Made by a program: the position numbers and the translations under genes. Shown here in pieces: positions 44,186-53,148 of a stretch of DNA of 64,000 bases. Origin of the DNA: CAMLJR01 sp964500675 (GTDB taxonomy: Bacteria > Pseudomonadota > Gammaproteobacteria > Pseudomonadales > CAMLJR01); contig CAZCNY010000005.1 of the NCBI GenBank assembly GCA_964500675.1, positions 218,585-282,584 on the forward strand. The letters are read 5' to 3'. Within the stretch, counting starts at the first letter, position 1, and every line of letters begins with the position of its first letter. A model generated the notes under the pieces. The model was not told the DNA's origin and ran no database searches. It saw only the letters and a list, made by a program, of their open reading frames with translations.

Positions 44186-47026
44186 ATGGAAAAGATCGTT
44201 ATTCGCGGTGCGCGCACGCACAACCTTAAAAATATCGACGTGGAAATTCCCCGCGATAAACTCGTGGTCATCACGGGGCTGTCGGGCTCGGGAAAATCCT
44301 CGCTCGCGTTCGATACGCTGTACGCCGAGGGTCAGCGCCGCTATGTCGAATCGCTGTCGACCTACGCGCGCCAATTTTTGTCGATGATGGACAAACCCGA
44401 TGTCGATCACATCGAAGGCCTGTCACCCGCGATTTCGATCGAGCAAAAATCGACCTCGCACAACCCGCGTTCGACCGTGGGCACGATCACCGAAATCTAC
44501 GATTACCTACGCCTGTTATTCGCGCGTGCCGGCGAACCGCGCTGCCCCGAGCACAATATTCCGCTCGCCGCGCAGACTGTCAGTCAGATGGTCGACGCCG
44601 TGCTCGAATTACCCGAAGGCTCGCGTCTCATGTTGCTCGCGCCGGTCATTCGCGAACGCAAAGGCGAGCATCTGCACGTATTCGAACAATTGCGCAGCCA
44701 GGGTTTTGTGCGCGCGCGTATCGACGGCATCGTCACTGAACTCGATGACTTGCCAAAGCTCGAAAAAAACAAAAAACACACGATCGAAGTTGTCGTCGAT
44801 CGCTTCAAGGTGCGCAGCGATTTGCAGCAGCGGCTCGCCGAATCGTTTGAAACCGCGCTCGAGTTGAGCGGCGGTTTAGCGATGATTGCTTTCATGGATG
44901 AAAAGCGCGAAGAGCTGATTTTTTCGTCGCAATTTGCCTGCTCGCAATGCGGTTACAGCATCAGCGAATTGGAACCGCGCTTATTTTCATTCAACAATCC
45001 CGCCGGGGCCTGTCCGTCGTGCGACGGACTCGGTGTTAAACAATATTTCGATGAAGCGCGCATCGTTACCAATCCCGAAGCAAGTTTAGCGACGGGGGCC
45101 ATTCGCGGCTGGGATCGACGCAGCGTTTATTACTACCACATGCTCAACTCGCTCGCCGAGCACTATGGTTTCGACATCGACACACCGTTCAATAAACTCG
45201 CGCGCAAATATCAAAAAATTGTCTTGCACGGCAGCGGCGACGAAGAAATCTGTTTCAGCTATGTCAACGATCGCGGCGATGTCTATCAGCGCACGCACGC
45301 ATTTGAAGGCGTGATACCCAATTTCGAGCGCCGCTATCGCGATACCGAATCACAAATGGTGCGCGATGAACTCGCCAAGTATTTAAGTTCGCAAAATTGC
45401 CCCGACTGCCAAGGCACACGCCTGCGCGAAGAGGCGCGTCACGTCTTCATCAAAGAGCGCAATTTGCCTTCGATTACAAAACTACCTGTAGGCAATGCGT
45501 TGAGCTATTTCGAGACACTCAAACTCAAAGGCAAACAGGGCAAAATCGCCGAAAAAATTCTCAAGGAAATTCGCGAGCGCCTACAATTTTTGGTCGATGT
45601 CGGTTTGAATTATTTAACGCTCGATCGCTCTGCCGAAACGCTGTCGGGTGGTGAAGCGCAACGCATTCGGCTCGCCAGCCAAATCGGCGCCGGACTCGTC
45701 GGCGTGATGTACATTCTCGACGAGCCGTCGATCGGCCTGCATCAGCGCGATAACGAACGCCTGCTCGCGACACTCACGCATCTGCGCGATCTCGGCAACA
45801 CCGTCATTGTCGTCGAGCACGACGAAGACGCGATTCGCCGCGCCGACTTTGTTATCGATATTGGGCCCGGTGCCGGCGTGCACGGTGGCACCATCGTCGC
45901 CTCGGGTCTACTTAAAGACATTCTCAACAACCCAAAATCGTTGACTGGGCAATATCTAAACGGAAAAAAAACGATTGCAATTCCACGCCAGCGCGCCAAA
46001 CCAGATCGAGAAAAATTACTCGTCCTCAAAGGTGCAAGCGGAAACAATTTAAAATCGGTGACGCTCGAATTGCCGCTCGGTTTGATGACCTGCATTACCG
46101 GAGTATCCGGGTCGGGCAAATCGACACTGATCAACAACACGCTTTATCCGATTGCAGCCACCGCACTAAATGGCGCCGAAACACTTCAAGCCGCGCCCTA
46201 CGAATCGGTTGAAGGGCTTGAACATATCGATAAATGCATCGACATCGATCAAAGTCCCATCGGCCGCACACCGCGCTCCAACCCGGCAACTTACACGGGA
46301 ATTTTCACCCCCGTGCGCGAACTGTTCGCCGCCACGCAAGAAGCGCGCTCGCGCGGCTATCAACCGGGGCGCTTCAGTTTTAACGTCAAAGGTGGCCGTT
46401 GCGAAGCCTGCGAAGGCGATGGTGTTACCAAAGTCGAAATGCACTTTCTGCCCGATATCTATGTTCCCTGCGATATCTGCAAGGGCAAACGCTACAACCG
46501 CGAGACCCTGGAAATTCGATACAAGGGAAAAAATATCCACGAGATTCTAGACATGACGGTAGAGGACGCACACCGTTTTTTCGAGAACGTCCCCATGATC
46601 GCGAAAAAGCTTCAAACACTCGTAGACGTCGGACTTTCTTACATCAAGTTAGGGCAGGCGGCAACGACCCTTTCGGGAGGGGAAGCACAGCGGGTTAAGC
46701 TGTCACGCGAGCTATCCAAACGCGATACCGGTAAAACGCTCTATCTATTGGATGAACCAACTACCGGCTTACATTTTCACGATATTCAGCAGTTACTGTC
46801 GGTGTTGCAGCGGTTACGCGATCACGGCAACACCATCGTAGTGATCGAACACAACTTAGATGTGATCAAAACCGCAGACTGGATTATCGATCTCGGCCCC
46901 GAGGGCGGCGATGGCGGCGGTGAAATCATCGCGCAAGGCTCACCCGACACCGTCGTCAAAATATCCCGCTCACATACTGGACGGTTCTTAAAACCTTTGC
47001 TGGCCACCCCTGTCACCATCATCTGA
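44186..47026 (+). CDS. uvrA: UvrABC excinuclease subunit A
   Basis: A 946-residue ATP-dependent damage sensor for nucleotide excision repair. It carries two ABC ATPase units: Walker A GLSGSGKSSLAFDTLY at ~31 and GVSGSGKSTLINNTLYP at ~640, signature LSGGEAQRIRLA and LSGGEAQRVKLSRELS. Zinc modules are CSQCGYSIS...CPSCDGLG and CEACEGDG...CDICKGKRYN. Length and motif set match E. coli UvrA. No LexA-type CTG-N10-CAG palindrome was found in the 188-bp ssb-uvrA spacer. Confidence 0.97.
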   Translation: MEKIVIRGARTHNLKNIDVEIPRDKLVVITGLSGSGKSSLAFDTLYAEGQRRYVESLSTYARQFLSMMDKPDVDHIEGLSPAISIEQKSTSHNPRSTVGTITEIYDYLRLLFARAGEPRCPEHNIPLAAQTVSQMVDAVLELPEGSRLMLLAPVIRERKGEHLHVFEQLRSQGFVRARIDGIVTELDDLPKLEKNKKHTIEVVVDRFKVRSDLQQRLAESFETALELSGGLAMIAFMDEKREELIFSSQFACSQCGYSISELEPRLFSFNNPAGACPSCDGLGVKQYFDEARIVTNPEASLATGAIRGWDRRSVYYYHMLNSLAEHYGFDIDTPFNKLARKYQKIVLHGSGDEEICFSYVNDRGDVYQRTHAFEGVIPNFERRYRDTESQMVRDELAKYLSSQNCPDCQGTRLREEARHVFIKERNLPSITKLPVGNALSYFETLKLKGKQGKIAEKILKEIRERLQFLVDVGLNYLTLDRSAETLSGGEAQRIRLASQIGAGLVGVMYILDEPSIGLHQRDNERLLATLTHLRDLGNTVIVVEHDEDAIRRADFVIDIGPGAGVHGGTIVASGLLKDILNNPKSLTGQYLNGKKTIAIPRQRAKPDREKLLVLKGASGNNLKSVTLELPLGLMTCITGVSGSGKSTLINNTLYPIAATALNGAETLQAAPYESVEGLEHIDKCIDIDQSPIGRTPRSNPATYTGIFTPVRELFAATQEARSRGYQPGRFSFNVKGGRCEACEGDGVTKVEMHFLPDIYVPCDICKGKRYNRETLEIRYKGKNIHEILDMTVEDAHRFFENVPMIAKKLQTLVDVGLSYIKLGQAATTLSGGEAQRVKLSRELSKRDTGKTLYLLDEPTTGLHFHDIQQLLSVLQRLRDHGNTIVVIEHNLDVIKTADWIIDLGPEGGDGGGEIIAQGSPDTVVKISRSHTGRFLKPLLATPVTII

Positions 47027-47154
47027 ACAGTCAAAAAAATCGTTGTCGGTGAGTTTTACATCAGCGCCGTAAAAACGCTTCAAATAGTTTCCTATATAAT
47101 TGTTTTTATTAAATAAAATTAATACGGCCGAATTCTTGCTTATACAGCACCCAG

Positions 47155-47170
47155 CGTGATTCAGATCACA
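47155..47170. promoter_or_regulatory. CRP/Vfr-like binding site upstream of the PEP-CTERM genes
   Basis: CGTGA-TTCAGA-TCACA at 47155-47170 matches TGTGA-N6-TCACA at nine of ten defined positions and is symmetric beyond it (GTGATTCAGATCAC). It ends 34 bases before the start of the 58-residue PEP-CTERM gene. A cAMP-receptor-type regulator could control this pair. A TATAAT at 47095-47100 could be a -10 element but has no matching -35. Confidence 0.5.
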
Positions 47171-47204
47171 AACTTTTAGCGATACAGACATTGAGGTCAA
47201 ACAC

Positions 47205-47381
47205 ATGAAACGCAACCTGCTCTCCATAATTATGGTGGTTGCTGCGGCAGCAGCTTTCGCACAATCAACCAGCTCTATCGTGCTAACAGTTCCTGAGCCC
47301 AGCACGATTTCGTTGCTTGCAGCGGGAATAGTGGCGCTAGGCATAGCACGCCGTAAAGCCGAGAAATTGACGAAATCATAA
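47205..47381 (+). CDS. 58-residue minimal PEP-CTERM protein
   Basis: A small ORF with a GAGGT ribosome binding site 7 bases before its ATG. It has a signal peptide (MKRNLLSIIMVVAAAAAFAQ, cleavage after AFA), only about nine further residues (STSSIVLT), then a complete PEP-CTERM sorting signal: VPEPSTISLLAAGIVALGIA followed by RRKAEK. Almost the whole mature protein is therefore the sorting tail. It may be a short substrate, a regulator of the exosortase, or the remains of a larger surface protein. The following gene is also a PEP-CTERM protein, 49 bp downstream. Confidence 0.8.
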   Translation: MKRNLLSIIMVVAAAAAFAQSTSSIVLTVPEPSTISLLAAGIVALGIARRKAEKLTKS

Positions 47382-47430
47382 GCTTTAACTTTTACCCAAG
47401 TATTTTTGCGGTCTTACAAGAGGATGCACA

Positions 47431-47976
47431 ATGAAATCAGCAATTGCAGGCGTGCTATTGGCAGTACCGCTACTAGCAAATGCCTACACGTGGAATCAAA
47501 CAATTGATTTTAACCCCAACGTGCAATTCACGACAGGCAGCAGCTATACCTTCACGCAGGATCTCAAAACCGATGGGTTTAATCCAAGCACGGACACGAT
47601 TACCGGCTACGATGTAACCATCGACGTTATCAATGACCGGGGGTTGGCGGATCTTATTTATATTGATCAGCCGGGTAACTTTAGCTCTGACAGCCTTGCC
47701 CTGCTCTGGAATTGGAGTTATGCAAGCCTGGAAACAAATGCCTCCTACCAGGGGATCGCCAGCTTGAATAGCGATGGATTACTCAATGTCACCGTTGCAA
47801 GTTGGTACGGCAACTTTTCACTCGACAAGTCCACATTGATTGCCAGTGGTACGCAAGGGGGTATCAATAGTAACAGCGCGTCTCACCCTGTGCCGGAGCC
47901 TGCGTCGGTGGCATTGCTCGCAGCTGGCTTGCTCGGCATTGCGGTTATGCGCCGCAAGGGCAATAAAACCAGCTAA
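47431..47976 (+). CDS. PEP-CTERM domain protein, 181 residues
   Basis: A secreted protein with a signal peptide (MKSAIAGVLLAVPLLANAYT, cleavage near ANA) and a ~130-residue Asn-, Ser- and Thr-rich beta-type region (TTGSSYTFTQDLKTDGFNPS, later NSDGLLNVTVASWYGNFSLD) with no Cys. It ends with HPVPEPASVALLAAGLLGIA followed by VMRRKGNKTS, i.e. the PEP motif, a hydrophobic helix and a basic tail. It is a predicted substrate of the exosortase at 13125 and may be glycosylated or attached outside the cell. GAGG precedes the ATG by 8 bases; an intrinsic terminator follows. Confidence 0.88.
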   Translation: MKSAIAGVLLAVPLLANAYTWNQTIDFNPNVQFTTGSSYTFTQDLKTDGFNPSTDTITGYDVTIDVINDRGLADLIYIDQPGNFSSDSLALLWNWSYASLETNASYQGIASLNSDGLLNVTVASWYGNFSLDKSTLIASGTQGGINSNSASHPVPEPASVALLAAGLLGIAVMRRKGNKTS

Positions 47977-47992
47977 TCCAATAGGCGATCAT

Positions 47993-48021
47993 AAAAAAGG
48001 CCTGCTATGCAGGCCTTTTTT
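47993..48021. terminator. Intrinsic terminator after the PEP-CTERM pair
   Basis: A perfect 13-bp stem (AAAAAAGGCCTGC/GCAGGCCTTTTTT) with a 3-base loop ends in a T-run in the plus direction. It ends the PEP-CTERM transcript, and the A-run on the other side could let it act for minus-strand transcripts too. Confidence 0.9.
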
Positions 48022-48080
48022 ATTGTGCGCTAGCAATCAGGCGATGCCGTTGGTTGCCGAAGTTAAAATTTCCCCACCCA

Positions 48081-48112
48081 ACAAAAAGCCCCGCGGTTGC
48101 GGGGCTTTTTGT
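48081..48112 (-). terminator. Intrinsic terminator of the ribosomal operon after rplQ
   Basis: A 14-bp stem (ACAAAAAGCCCCGC/GCGGGGCTTTTTGT) with a 4-base loop, followed by T-rich sequence in both directions, lies 14 bp beyond the rplQ stop. It probably ends the alpha operon on the minus strand and may also stop plus-strand read-through. Confidence 0.9.
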
Positions 48113-48126
48113 TTTATCTGCATTTC

Positions 48127-48513
48127 TTACTCTGAAGAGCCGCCGACACTTTCCAGCGGGCGATCGACCAACTCGACGTAAGCCATCGGCGCCTTATCTC
48201 CCGCGCGCAAACCACATTTCAAAATACGAATGTAGCCGCCTGGACGCGCCTGATAACGCGGGCCGAGCTCGGTAAACAATTTGCCCACCGCCGCATCATC
48301 GCGCAAACGTGCGAAAGCAAGACGACGATTCGCAACACTGTCACTCTTCGCAAGCGTAATCAACGGCTCCGCATAGCGGCGCAACTCTTTCGCTTTTGGC
48401 AATGTCGTTTTGATCAGCTCGTGAGCAACCAACGATGTTGTCATATTGCGAAACATCGCCTTACGATGAGAACTGTCGCGATTAAAATAGCGACCACTAT
48501 TACGATGACGCAT
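48127..48513 (-). CDS. rplQ: 50S ribosomal protein L17
   Basis: 128 residues; MRHRNSGRYFNRDSSHRKAM and NMTTSLVAHELIKTTLPKAKELRRYAEPLI are diagnostic. The C-terminal part is short, as in gammaproteobacterial L17. Last gene of the alpha operon, after rpoA; terminated by the hairpin at 48081. Confidence 0.97.
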   Translation of the reverse strand: MRHRNSGRYFNRDSSHRKAMFRNMTTSLVAHELIKTTLPKAKELRRYAEPLITLAKSDSVANRRLAFARLRDDAAVGKLFTELGPRYQARPGGYIRILKCGLRAGDKAPMAYVELVDRPLESVGGSSE

Positions 48514-48573
48514 GACCTATTTCCTTTGACTTCACTTGCTATCGCAGCAAGTTAAAAATATGACTTTAGCAAA

Positions 48574-49572
48574 TTAGAACGATTTATCGTCCGCACGCAA
48601 GCTCGCAGGCGGCCAATTATCTAAGCGCAGGCCGAGCGACAAACCGCGCGAAGCCAGCACATCTTTAATTTCAGTCAGCGATTTCTTACCGAGGTTCGGA
48701 GTTTTCAACAACTCAACCTCGGTACGCTGAACCAAATCGCCGATGTAATAAATATTCTCGGCCTTAAGGCAATTTGCAGAGCGTACGGTCAGCTCTAGAT
48801 CATCAACTGGACGCAACAGAATCGGATCGACCTCATCGCGACGCTCAACCGGTTCCGATTGCTTCTCGCCTTCAAGATCGACAAACACAGCCAACTGCTG
48901 CTGCAGAATTGTCGCTGCACGGCGGATTGCCTCTTCGGGGTCCAACGTTCCGTTAGTCTCAAGATCAAGTACCAATTTGTCGAGGTCAGTACGCTGCTCA
49001 ACGCGCGCACTTTCCACGACATAGGACACACGAATTACGGGGCTGAATGTCGCGTCGAGTTGCAGACGTCCGATCGCACGTGTTTCGTCGTCCGCGCTTT
49101 CCCGTGCATCCGCAGGCACATAACCGCGACCGCGCGCGATCGACAAACGCATATTCAGGCTGCCGCGACCATTCAAGTGCGCGATCACATGATCAGGGTT
49201 TTTGATCTCGACACCATGATCGAGCTGAATATCACCGGCGGTAACAACACCAGAGCCTTTTTTCGACAATGTCAGCACAGCTTCATCTTTGCCGTGCATA
49301 ACGATAGCAACGCCTTTGAGATTCAGGAGAATCTCAATCACATCTTCCTGCACGCCTTCAAGCGCGCTGTACTCGTGCAGCACACCATCGATTTCAGCGC
49401 CAACAATCGCGCAACCCGGCATTGAGGAGAGCAAAATGCGGCGCAACGCATTACCCAAAGTATGGCCGAAACCGCGCTCGAGTGGCTCCAGTGTAACTTT
49501 CGCACGAGTCGGGTTGACTTCTTCAACCTCGATGACACGTGGCGTTAAAAATTCATTTACTGCGCTCTGCAT
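48574..49572 (-). CDS. rpoA: RNA polymerase subunit alpha
   Basis: 332 residues. The N-terminal dimerisation and assembly domain (EPLERGFGHTLGNALRRILL) spans ~1-235 and a linker leads to the C-terminal DNA- and activator-binding domain with ILLRPVDDLELTVRSANCLK and NLGKKSLTEIKDVLASRGLS. It nucleates polymerase assembly and contacts UP elements and activators. Located between rpsD and rplQ, as usual. Confidence 0.98.
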   Translation of the reverse strand: MQSAVNEFLTPRVIEVEEVNPTRAKVTLEPLERGFGHTLGNALRRILLSSMPGCAIVGAEIDGVLHEYSALEGVQEDVIEILLNLKGVAIVMHGKDEAVLTLSKKGSGVVTAGDIQLDHGVEIKNPDHVIAHLNGRGSLNMRLSIARGRGYVPADARESADDETRAIGRLQLDATFSPVIRVSYVVESARVEQRTDLDKLVLDLETNGTLDPEEAIRRAATILQQQLAVFVDLEGEKQSEPVERRDEVDPILLRPVDDLELTVRSANCLKAENIYYIGDLVQRTEVELLKTPNLGKKSLTEIKDVLASRGLSLGLRLDNWPPASLRADDKSF

Positions 49573-49611
49573 AAAGGCACCTGCGGTAATGTGAAGTCCG
49601 TGGTTGAACGC

Positions 49612-50232
49612 TTACTTCGAATAAAGCTCGACGATCAAACTTTCGTTAATTTCCGACGAAAGCTCGCTGCGATCGGGATGAGATTTGTAAACACCTTCCA
49701 TCTTCCCGGCACTAACTTCTAACCACTCGACTTCGCCGCGCTGTGCTGCAAGCGCCAACGATTGCTGAATGCGCAGCTGATTTTTCGCCTTTTCACGAAT
49801 CGCAATCACGTCACCCGGCTTCAATTGCAACGACGGGATATTTGTCGCTTTGCCGTTTAGCAATACCGCTTTGTGGCTGACCAATTGGCGCGCCTCGGCG
49901 CGTGTCGCACCAAATCCCATCCGATACACAACGTTATCGAGGCGCGACTCAAGAATACGCAGCAAATTCTCGCCAGTTGCGCCTTTTTGCCGCGCAGCTT
50001 CTTTGTAGTAATTACCGAACTGCCGCTCAAGCACACCGTAAATGCGGCGCACTTTCTGCTTTTCACGCATTTGAATACCGTAGTCCGAAAGCCGGCCACG
50101 ACGCGCGCCATGCATACCTGGAGCTGTCTCTGCCTTGCACTTGGATTCGAGCGGACGCACACCACTTTTAAGGAACAAATCGGTTCCTTCGCGGCGCGAA
50201 AGTTTGCAGGTTGGGCCTAAATATCTAGCCAT
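49612..50232 (-). CDS. rpsD: 30S ribosomal protein S4
   Basis: 206 residues with MARYLGPTCKLSRREGTDLF at the N-terminus and the S4 RNA-binding domain ESRLDNVVYRMGFGATRAEA near ~95. An assembly-initiating 16S rRNA-binding protein; in E. coli it also represses the alpha operon by binding the rpsM leader. Confidence 0.98.
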   Translation of the reverse strand: MARYLGPTCKLSRREGTDLFLKSGVRPLESKCKAETAPGMHGARRGRLSDYGIQMREKQKVRRIYGVLERQFGNYYKEAARQKGATGENLLRILESRLDNVVYRMGFGATRAEARQLVSHKAVLLNGKATNIPSLQLKPGDVIAIREKAKNQLRIQQSLALAAQRGEVEWLEVSAGKMEGVYKSHPDRSELSSEINESLIVELYSK

Positions 50233-50257
50233 GAATCAATTCCCGTAAAAATCTGAA

Positions 50258-50650
50258 TCAAACGCGACGTTTTTTCGGAGGGCGACAGCCATTATGCGGA
50301 ATCGGCGTTACGTCGGTGATATTGTTAATTTTGTAGCCGCAATTATGCAGCGCACGCACTGCGGATTCGCGGCCAGGTCCAGGCCCCTTCACCTCGACAT
50401 CGAGGTTTTTCAAGCCGAATTCTTTCGCGGCATTGCCTGCGCGCTCTGCAGCGACCTGTGCAGCGAACGGCGTGCTTTTACGCGAACCGCGAAAACCTGA
50501 GCCACCAGAAGTTGCCCACGACAGCGCATTGCCCTGACGATCGGTAATAGTGACGATGGTGTTGTTAAACGACGCATGGATATGCGCCATGCCATCGACG
50601 ACGGTCTTTTTAACTTTTTTGCGGGGAGCCGCTTTTGAACCTTTATTCAT
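50258..50650 (-). CDS. rpsK: 30S ribosomal protein S11
   Basis: 130 residues; the typical VDGMAHIHASFNNTIVTITD and GPGPGRESAVRALHNCGYKI segments and the basic C-terminus GCRPPKKRRV. Forms part of the platform at the E-site. A 101-bp spacer separates it from rpsM, longer than elsewhere in this operon, and I see no gene in it. Confidence 0.98.
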   Translation of the reverse strand: MNKGSKAAPRKKVKKTVVDGMAHIHASFNNTIVTITDRQGNALSWATSGGSGFRGSRKSTPFAAQVAAERAGNAAKEFGLKNLDVEVKGPGPGRESAVRALHNCGYKINNITDVTPIPHNGCRPPKKRRV

Positions 50651-50751
50651 GCTATAGAGCCTACTCTAATATCGACGCTGCAAAATATTGGGCCGCCTGA
50701 CCCGCGCTGCAGCTACACTAAAGCGCCCGCAACTAACGTGTTCGAAAACAG

Positions 50752-51108
50752 TTATTTGCGAATCGGTTTGCGCGGACCTTTACGGGTGCGTGCATTTGTT
50801 TTCGTACGCTGTCCGCGCACGGGCAAACCACGGCGATGGCGTAGACCGCGATAACAGCCCAAATCGAGTAGGCGCTTAATATTGATCGAAATCTCGCGAC
50901 GCAAATCGCCCTCGACCGTCAATTTGCCAATTTCACCGCGCAACGTATCGAGTTGAACTTCGGAAAGACTGGATATCTTGGCGCTTTCGGCGATACCGGT
51001 TTTCGAGCACAACTGCTTAGCGGTGGTTAAACCGATGCCATAGATATAGGTGAGCGAAATCACCGCATGTTTGTTATCTGGTATGTTGACACCAGCAATA
51101 CGTGCCAT
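50752..51108 (-). CDS. rpsM: 30S ribosomal protein S13
   Basis: 118 residues; ARIAGVNIPDNKHAVISLTY and the basic C-terminus RGQRTKTNARTRKGPRKP. It contacts 16S rRNA and the intersubunit bridge. First gene of the alpha operon; the preceding 113 bp contain a candidate promoter and the possible S4-control leader. Confidence 0.98.
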   Translation of the reverse strand: MARIAGVNIPDNKHAVISLTYIYGIGLTTAKQLCSKTGIAESAKISSLSEVQLDTLRGEIGKLTVEGDLRREISINIKRLLDLGCYRGLRHRRGLPVRGQRTKTNARTRKGPRKPIRK

Positions 51109-51174
51109 TCAGCTTACTCCAGTTACTCTGCGCCGCTGCTCTCGGTCGCCTATGCCCATCTCGAAAGGCGCGAG

Positions 51175-51203
51175 AGTTTATCTGTGCAACGGCTAAAAAT
51201 CAA
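51175..51203 (-). promoter_or_regulatory. Predicted alpha-operon promoter
   Basis: Read on the minus strand, TTGATT and TAAACT are separated by exactly 17 bases between rpmJ and rpsM. Transcription would start about 60 bases before rpsM, which leaves a short leader of the kind S4 regulates in E. coli. Two mismatches in each hexamer keep the confidence moderate. Confidence 0.45.
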
Positions 51204-51221
51204 TGTTTAATTGCCGCTCGT

Positions 51222-51338
51222 TCAGCCTTGCCGCTGTTTGTGGCGCGGCTCTACTTTGCAAATCACGCGCACAGCCCCACGGCGGCGCACAACCTTGCAA
51301 TTGCGACAAATCTTCTTAACCGATGCACGAACTTTCAT
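51222..51338 (-). CDS. rpmJ: 50S ribosomal protein L36
   Basis: A 38-residue protein (MKVRASVKKICRNCKVVRRR and onward, ending HKQRQG) in the secY-rpsM spacer. Cys11, Cys14, Cys27 and His33 form the zinc site, so this is the zinc-containing (C+) form of L36. The position between secY and rpsM is standard. Confidence 0.95.
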   Translation of the reverse strand: MKVRASVKKICRNCKVVRRRGAVRVICKVEPRHKQRQG

Positions 51339-51363
51339 TGCCTTTACTCCAACGATCCAGCCG

Positions 51364-52698
51364 TCAACGGGTTAATCCGCTGCGGCCGTAGTTTTTCAAA
51401 TTGGCCTTCTTCATCAACGATTCATATTGGTGCGACATCAGATGCGATTGCACCTGCGCCATAAAGTCCATCACCACGACCACCACAATCAGCAGCGAGG
51501 TCCCACCCAGATAAAATGGCACATTCCACATCACCACCAAGAACTGCGGCAGCAAGCACACAAGCGCAATGTACAGCGCACCAAACATCGTCAGCCGCGT
51601 CAGCACGCCGTCGATATAATTTGCGGTTTGCTGACCGGGGCGAATGCCTGGCAAAAACGCGCCAGATTTTTTTAAATTCTCCGCGACTTCACTGGGATTG
51701 AACATCAGCGCCGTATAAAAGAAGCAGAAAAACACCACCAAAACGGAAAACAACAAAATGTTCAGCGGCTGGCCAGGACCGATCGCCATCGCGACATCCT
51801 GCAGCCACTCCGCTTTATCCGACCCTTTCCCAAACCACTGCGCAACCGAAGCGGGAAACAACAGAATAGAGCTGGCAAAGATGGCCGGGATGACACCGGA
51901 CATATTGACCTTTAGCGGCAGATGGCTCGACTGCGCCTGATAAACGCGATTACCGCGCTGCTGCTTCGCATAATTCACGGTAATGCGCCGCTGGCCGCGC
52001 TCGATGAATACCACGAGAAAAATAACCGCCACCGCCAGCAATACAATAAACAAGAGCACCAGCCAATTCATTTCTCCCTGGCGCGCCTGCTCCAGCGACT
52101 GCCCGATAGCACGCGGCAGACCGGCAACGATACCGGAGAAAATCAGCATCGAAATACCATTGCCGATACCACGCTCTGTAATCTGTTCGCCGAGCCACAT
52201 CAAAAACAGCGCGCCCGTGACGAGCGAAGTTACGGCGACAAAATAAAACGCGAATCCCGGCGTGTATGCCATGCCTTGATTGGCGAGCCCCACCGTCATA
52301 CCCGAGCCTTGCACGAGCGCCAACAACACGGTCAGATAGCGCGTGTACTGCGTAATTTTGCGGCGTCCAGATTCGCCTTCTTTCTTAAGCGCCTCTAGCT
52401 GTGGGCTAACCGACGACAACAACTGCAAAATGATCGACGACGAAATGTACGGCATGATACCCAGCGCGAAAATACTCATGCGCTGTAGTGCACCGCCCGA
52501 AAACATGTTGAATAAGCCCAAGATCGTGCCCTGGTTCTGATTGAACATGCTCGCCAAACGATTCGGGTCAATGCCCGGCACCGGAATATGCGTGCCGACT
52601 CGATAGACAACCAGCGCCAGCAACAGAAAACGAAGGCGAGCTAGAAGCTCGCCCATGCCGGCCTGAGATACCGCCGATTGCAACCCTGGCTTTGCCAT
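51364..52698 (-). CDS. secY: Preprotein translocase subunit SecY
   Basis: 444 residues with ten transmembrane helices. Family segments: VVYRVGTHIPVPGIDPNRLA, the plug region FNMFSGGALQRMSIFALGIM, and the cytoplasmic loops with FIERGQRRITVNYAKQQRGN. It forms the SecYEG channel for signal-peptide-bearing proteins, including the PEP-CTERM candidates and the export lipoprotein. Its ATG overlaps the rplO stop (TAATG), which couples translation. Confidence 0.97.
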   Translation of the reverse strand: MAKPGLQSAVSQAGMGELLARLRFLLLALVVYRVGTHIPVPGIDPNRLASMFNQNQGTILGLFNMFSGGALQRMSIFALGIMPYISSSIILQLLSSVSPQLEALKKEGESGRRKITQYTRYLTVLLALVQGSGMTVGLANQGMAYTPGFAFYFVAVTSLVTGALFLMWLGEQITERGIGNGISMLIFSGIVAGLPRAIGQSLEQARQGEMNWLVLLFIVLLAVAVIFLVVFIERGQRRITVNYAKQQRGNRVYQAQSSHLPLKVNMSGVIPAIFASSILLFPASVAQWFGKGSDKAEWLQDVAMAIGPGQPLNILLFSVLVVFFCFFYTALMFNPSEVAENLKKSGAFLPGIRPGQQTANYIDGVLTRLTMFGALYIALVCLLPQFLVVMWNVPFYLGGTSLLIVVVVVMDFMAQVQSHLMSHQYESLMKKANLKNYGRSGLTR

Positions 52699-53144
52699 TA
52701 TTCCTCGACCTTACCGCCGGCTTTTTCGATCGCTGCACGCGCACCTTTGGTAACTGCCAACCCTTTAATCGTCACCGCCTTGGTGACATCACCGTGCAAA
52801 AATATTTTCGCGCGCTGCATGCTATGCGATATCAAATCGGCACGCTTAAGCGTATCGAGATCGATCAGCGCATCTTCAATGCCGTTCAATTCCGCTGTAC
52901 GAATTTCCGCGGTCACCCGCGCGATGCGCGATGCGAAGCCGTATTTTGGCAGGCGAATTTGCAACGGCATTTGCCCGCCTTCGAAGCCCGCGCGCACCTT
53001 ACCGGTACCGCGCGATTTCTGACCTTTATGGCCGCGACCGCCGGTCTTGCCAAGGCCACTCCCCACACCGCGACCGAGACGGCGCGGGGTTTTTTTATGA
53101 CCTGGCGCTGGGCTCAGACCATTCAAACGCATTTCGTTGGCCAT
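52698..53144 (-). CDS. rplO: 50S ribosomal protein L15
   Basis: 148 residues; the Gly/Arg-rich N-terminus (RRLGRGVGSGLGKTGGRGHK, GQKSRGTGKVRAGFEGGQMP) is diagnostic. Assembles late in the central part of the large subunit. Overlaps secY by the TAATG junction. Confidence 0.97.
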   Translation of the reverse strand: MANEMRLNGLSPAPGHKKTPRRLGRGVGSGLGKTGGRGHKGQKSRGTGKVRAGFEGGQMPLQIRLPKYGFASRIARVTAEIRTAELNGIEDALIDLDTLKRADLISHSMQRAKIFLHGDVTKAVTIKGLAVTKGARAAIEKAGGKVEE

Positions 53145-53148
53145 ACCC

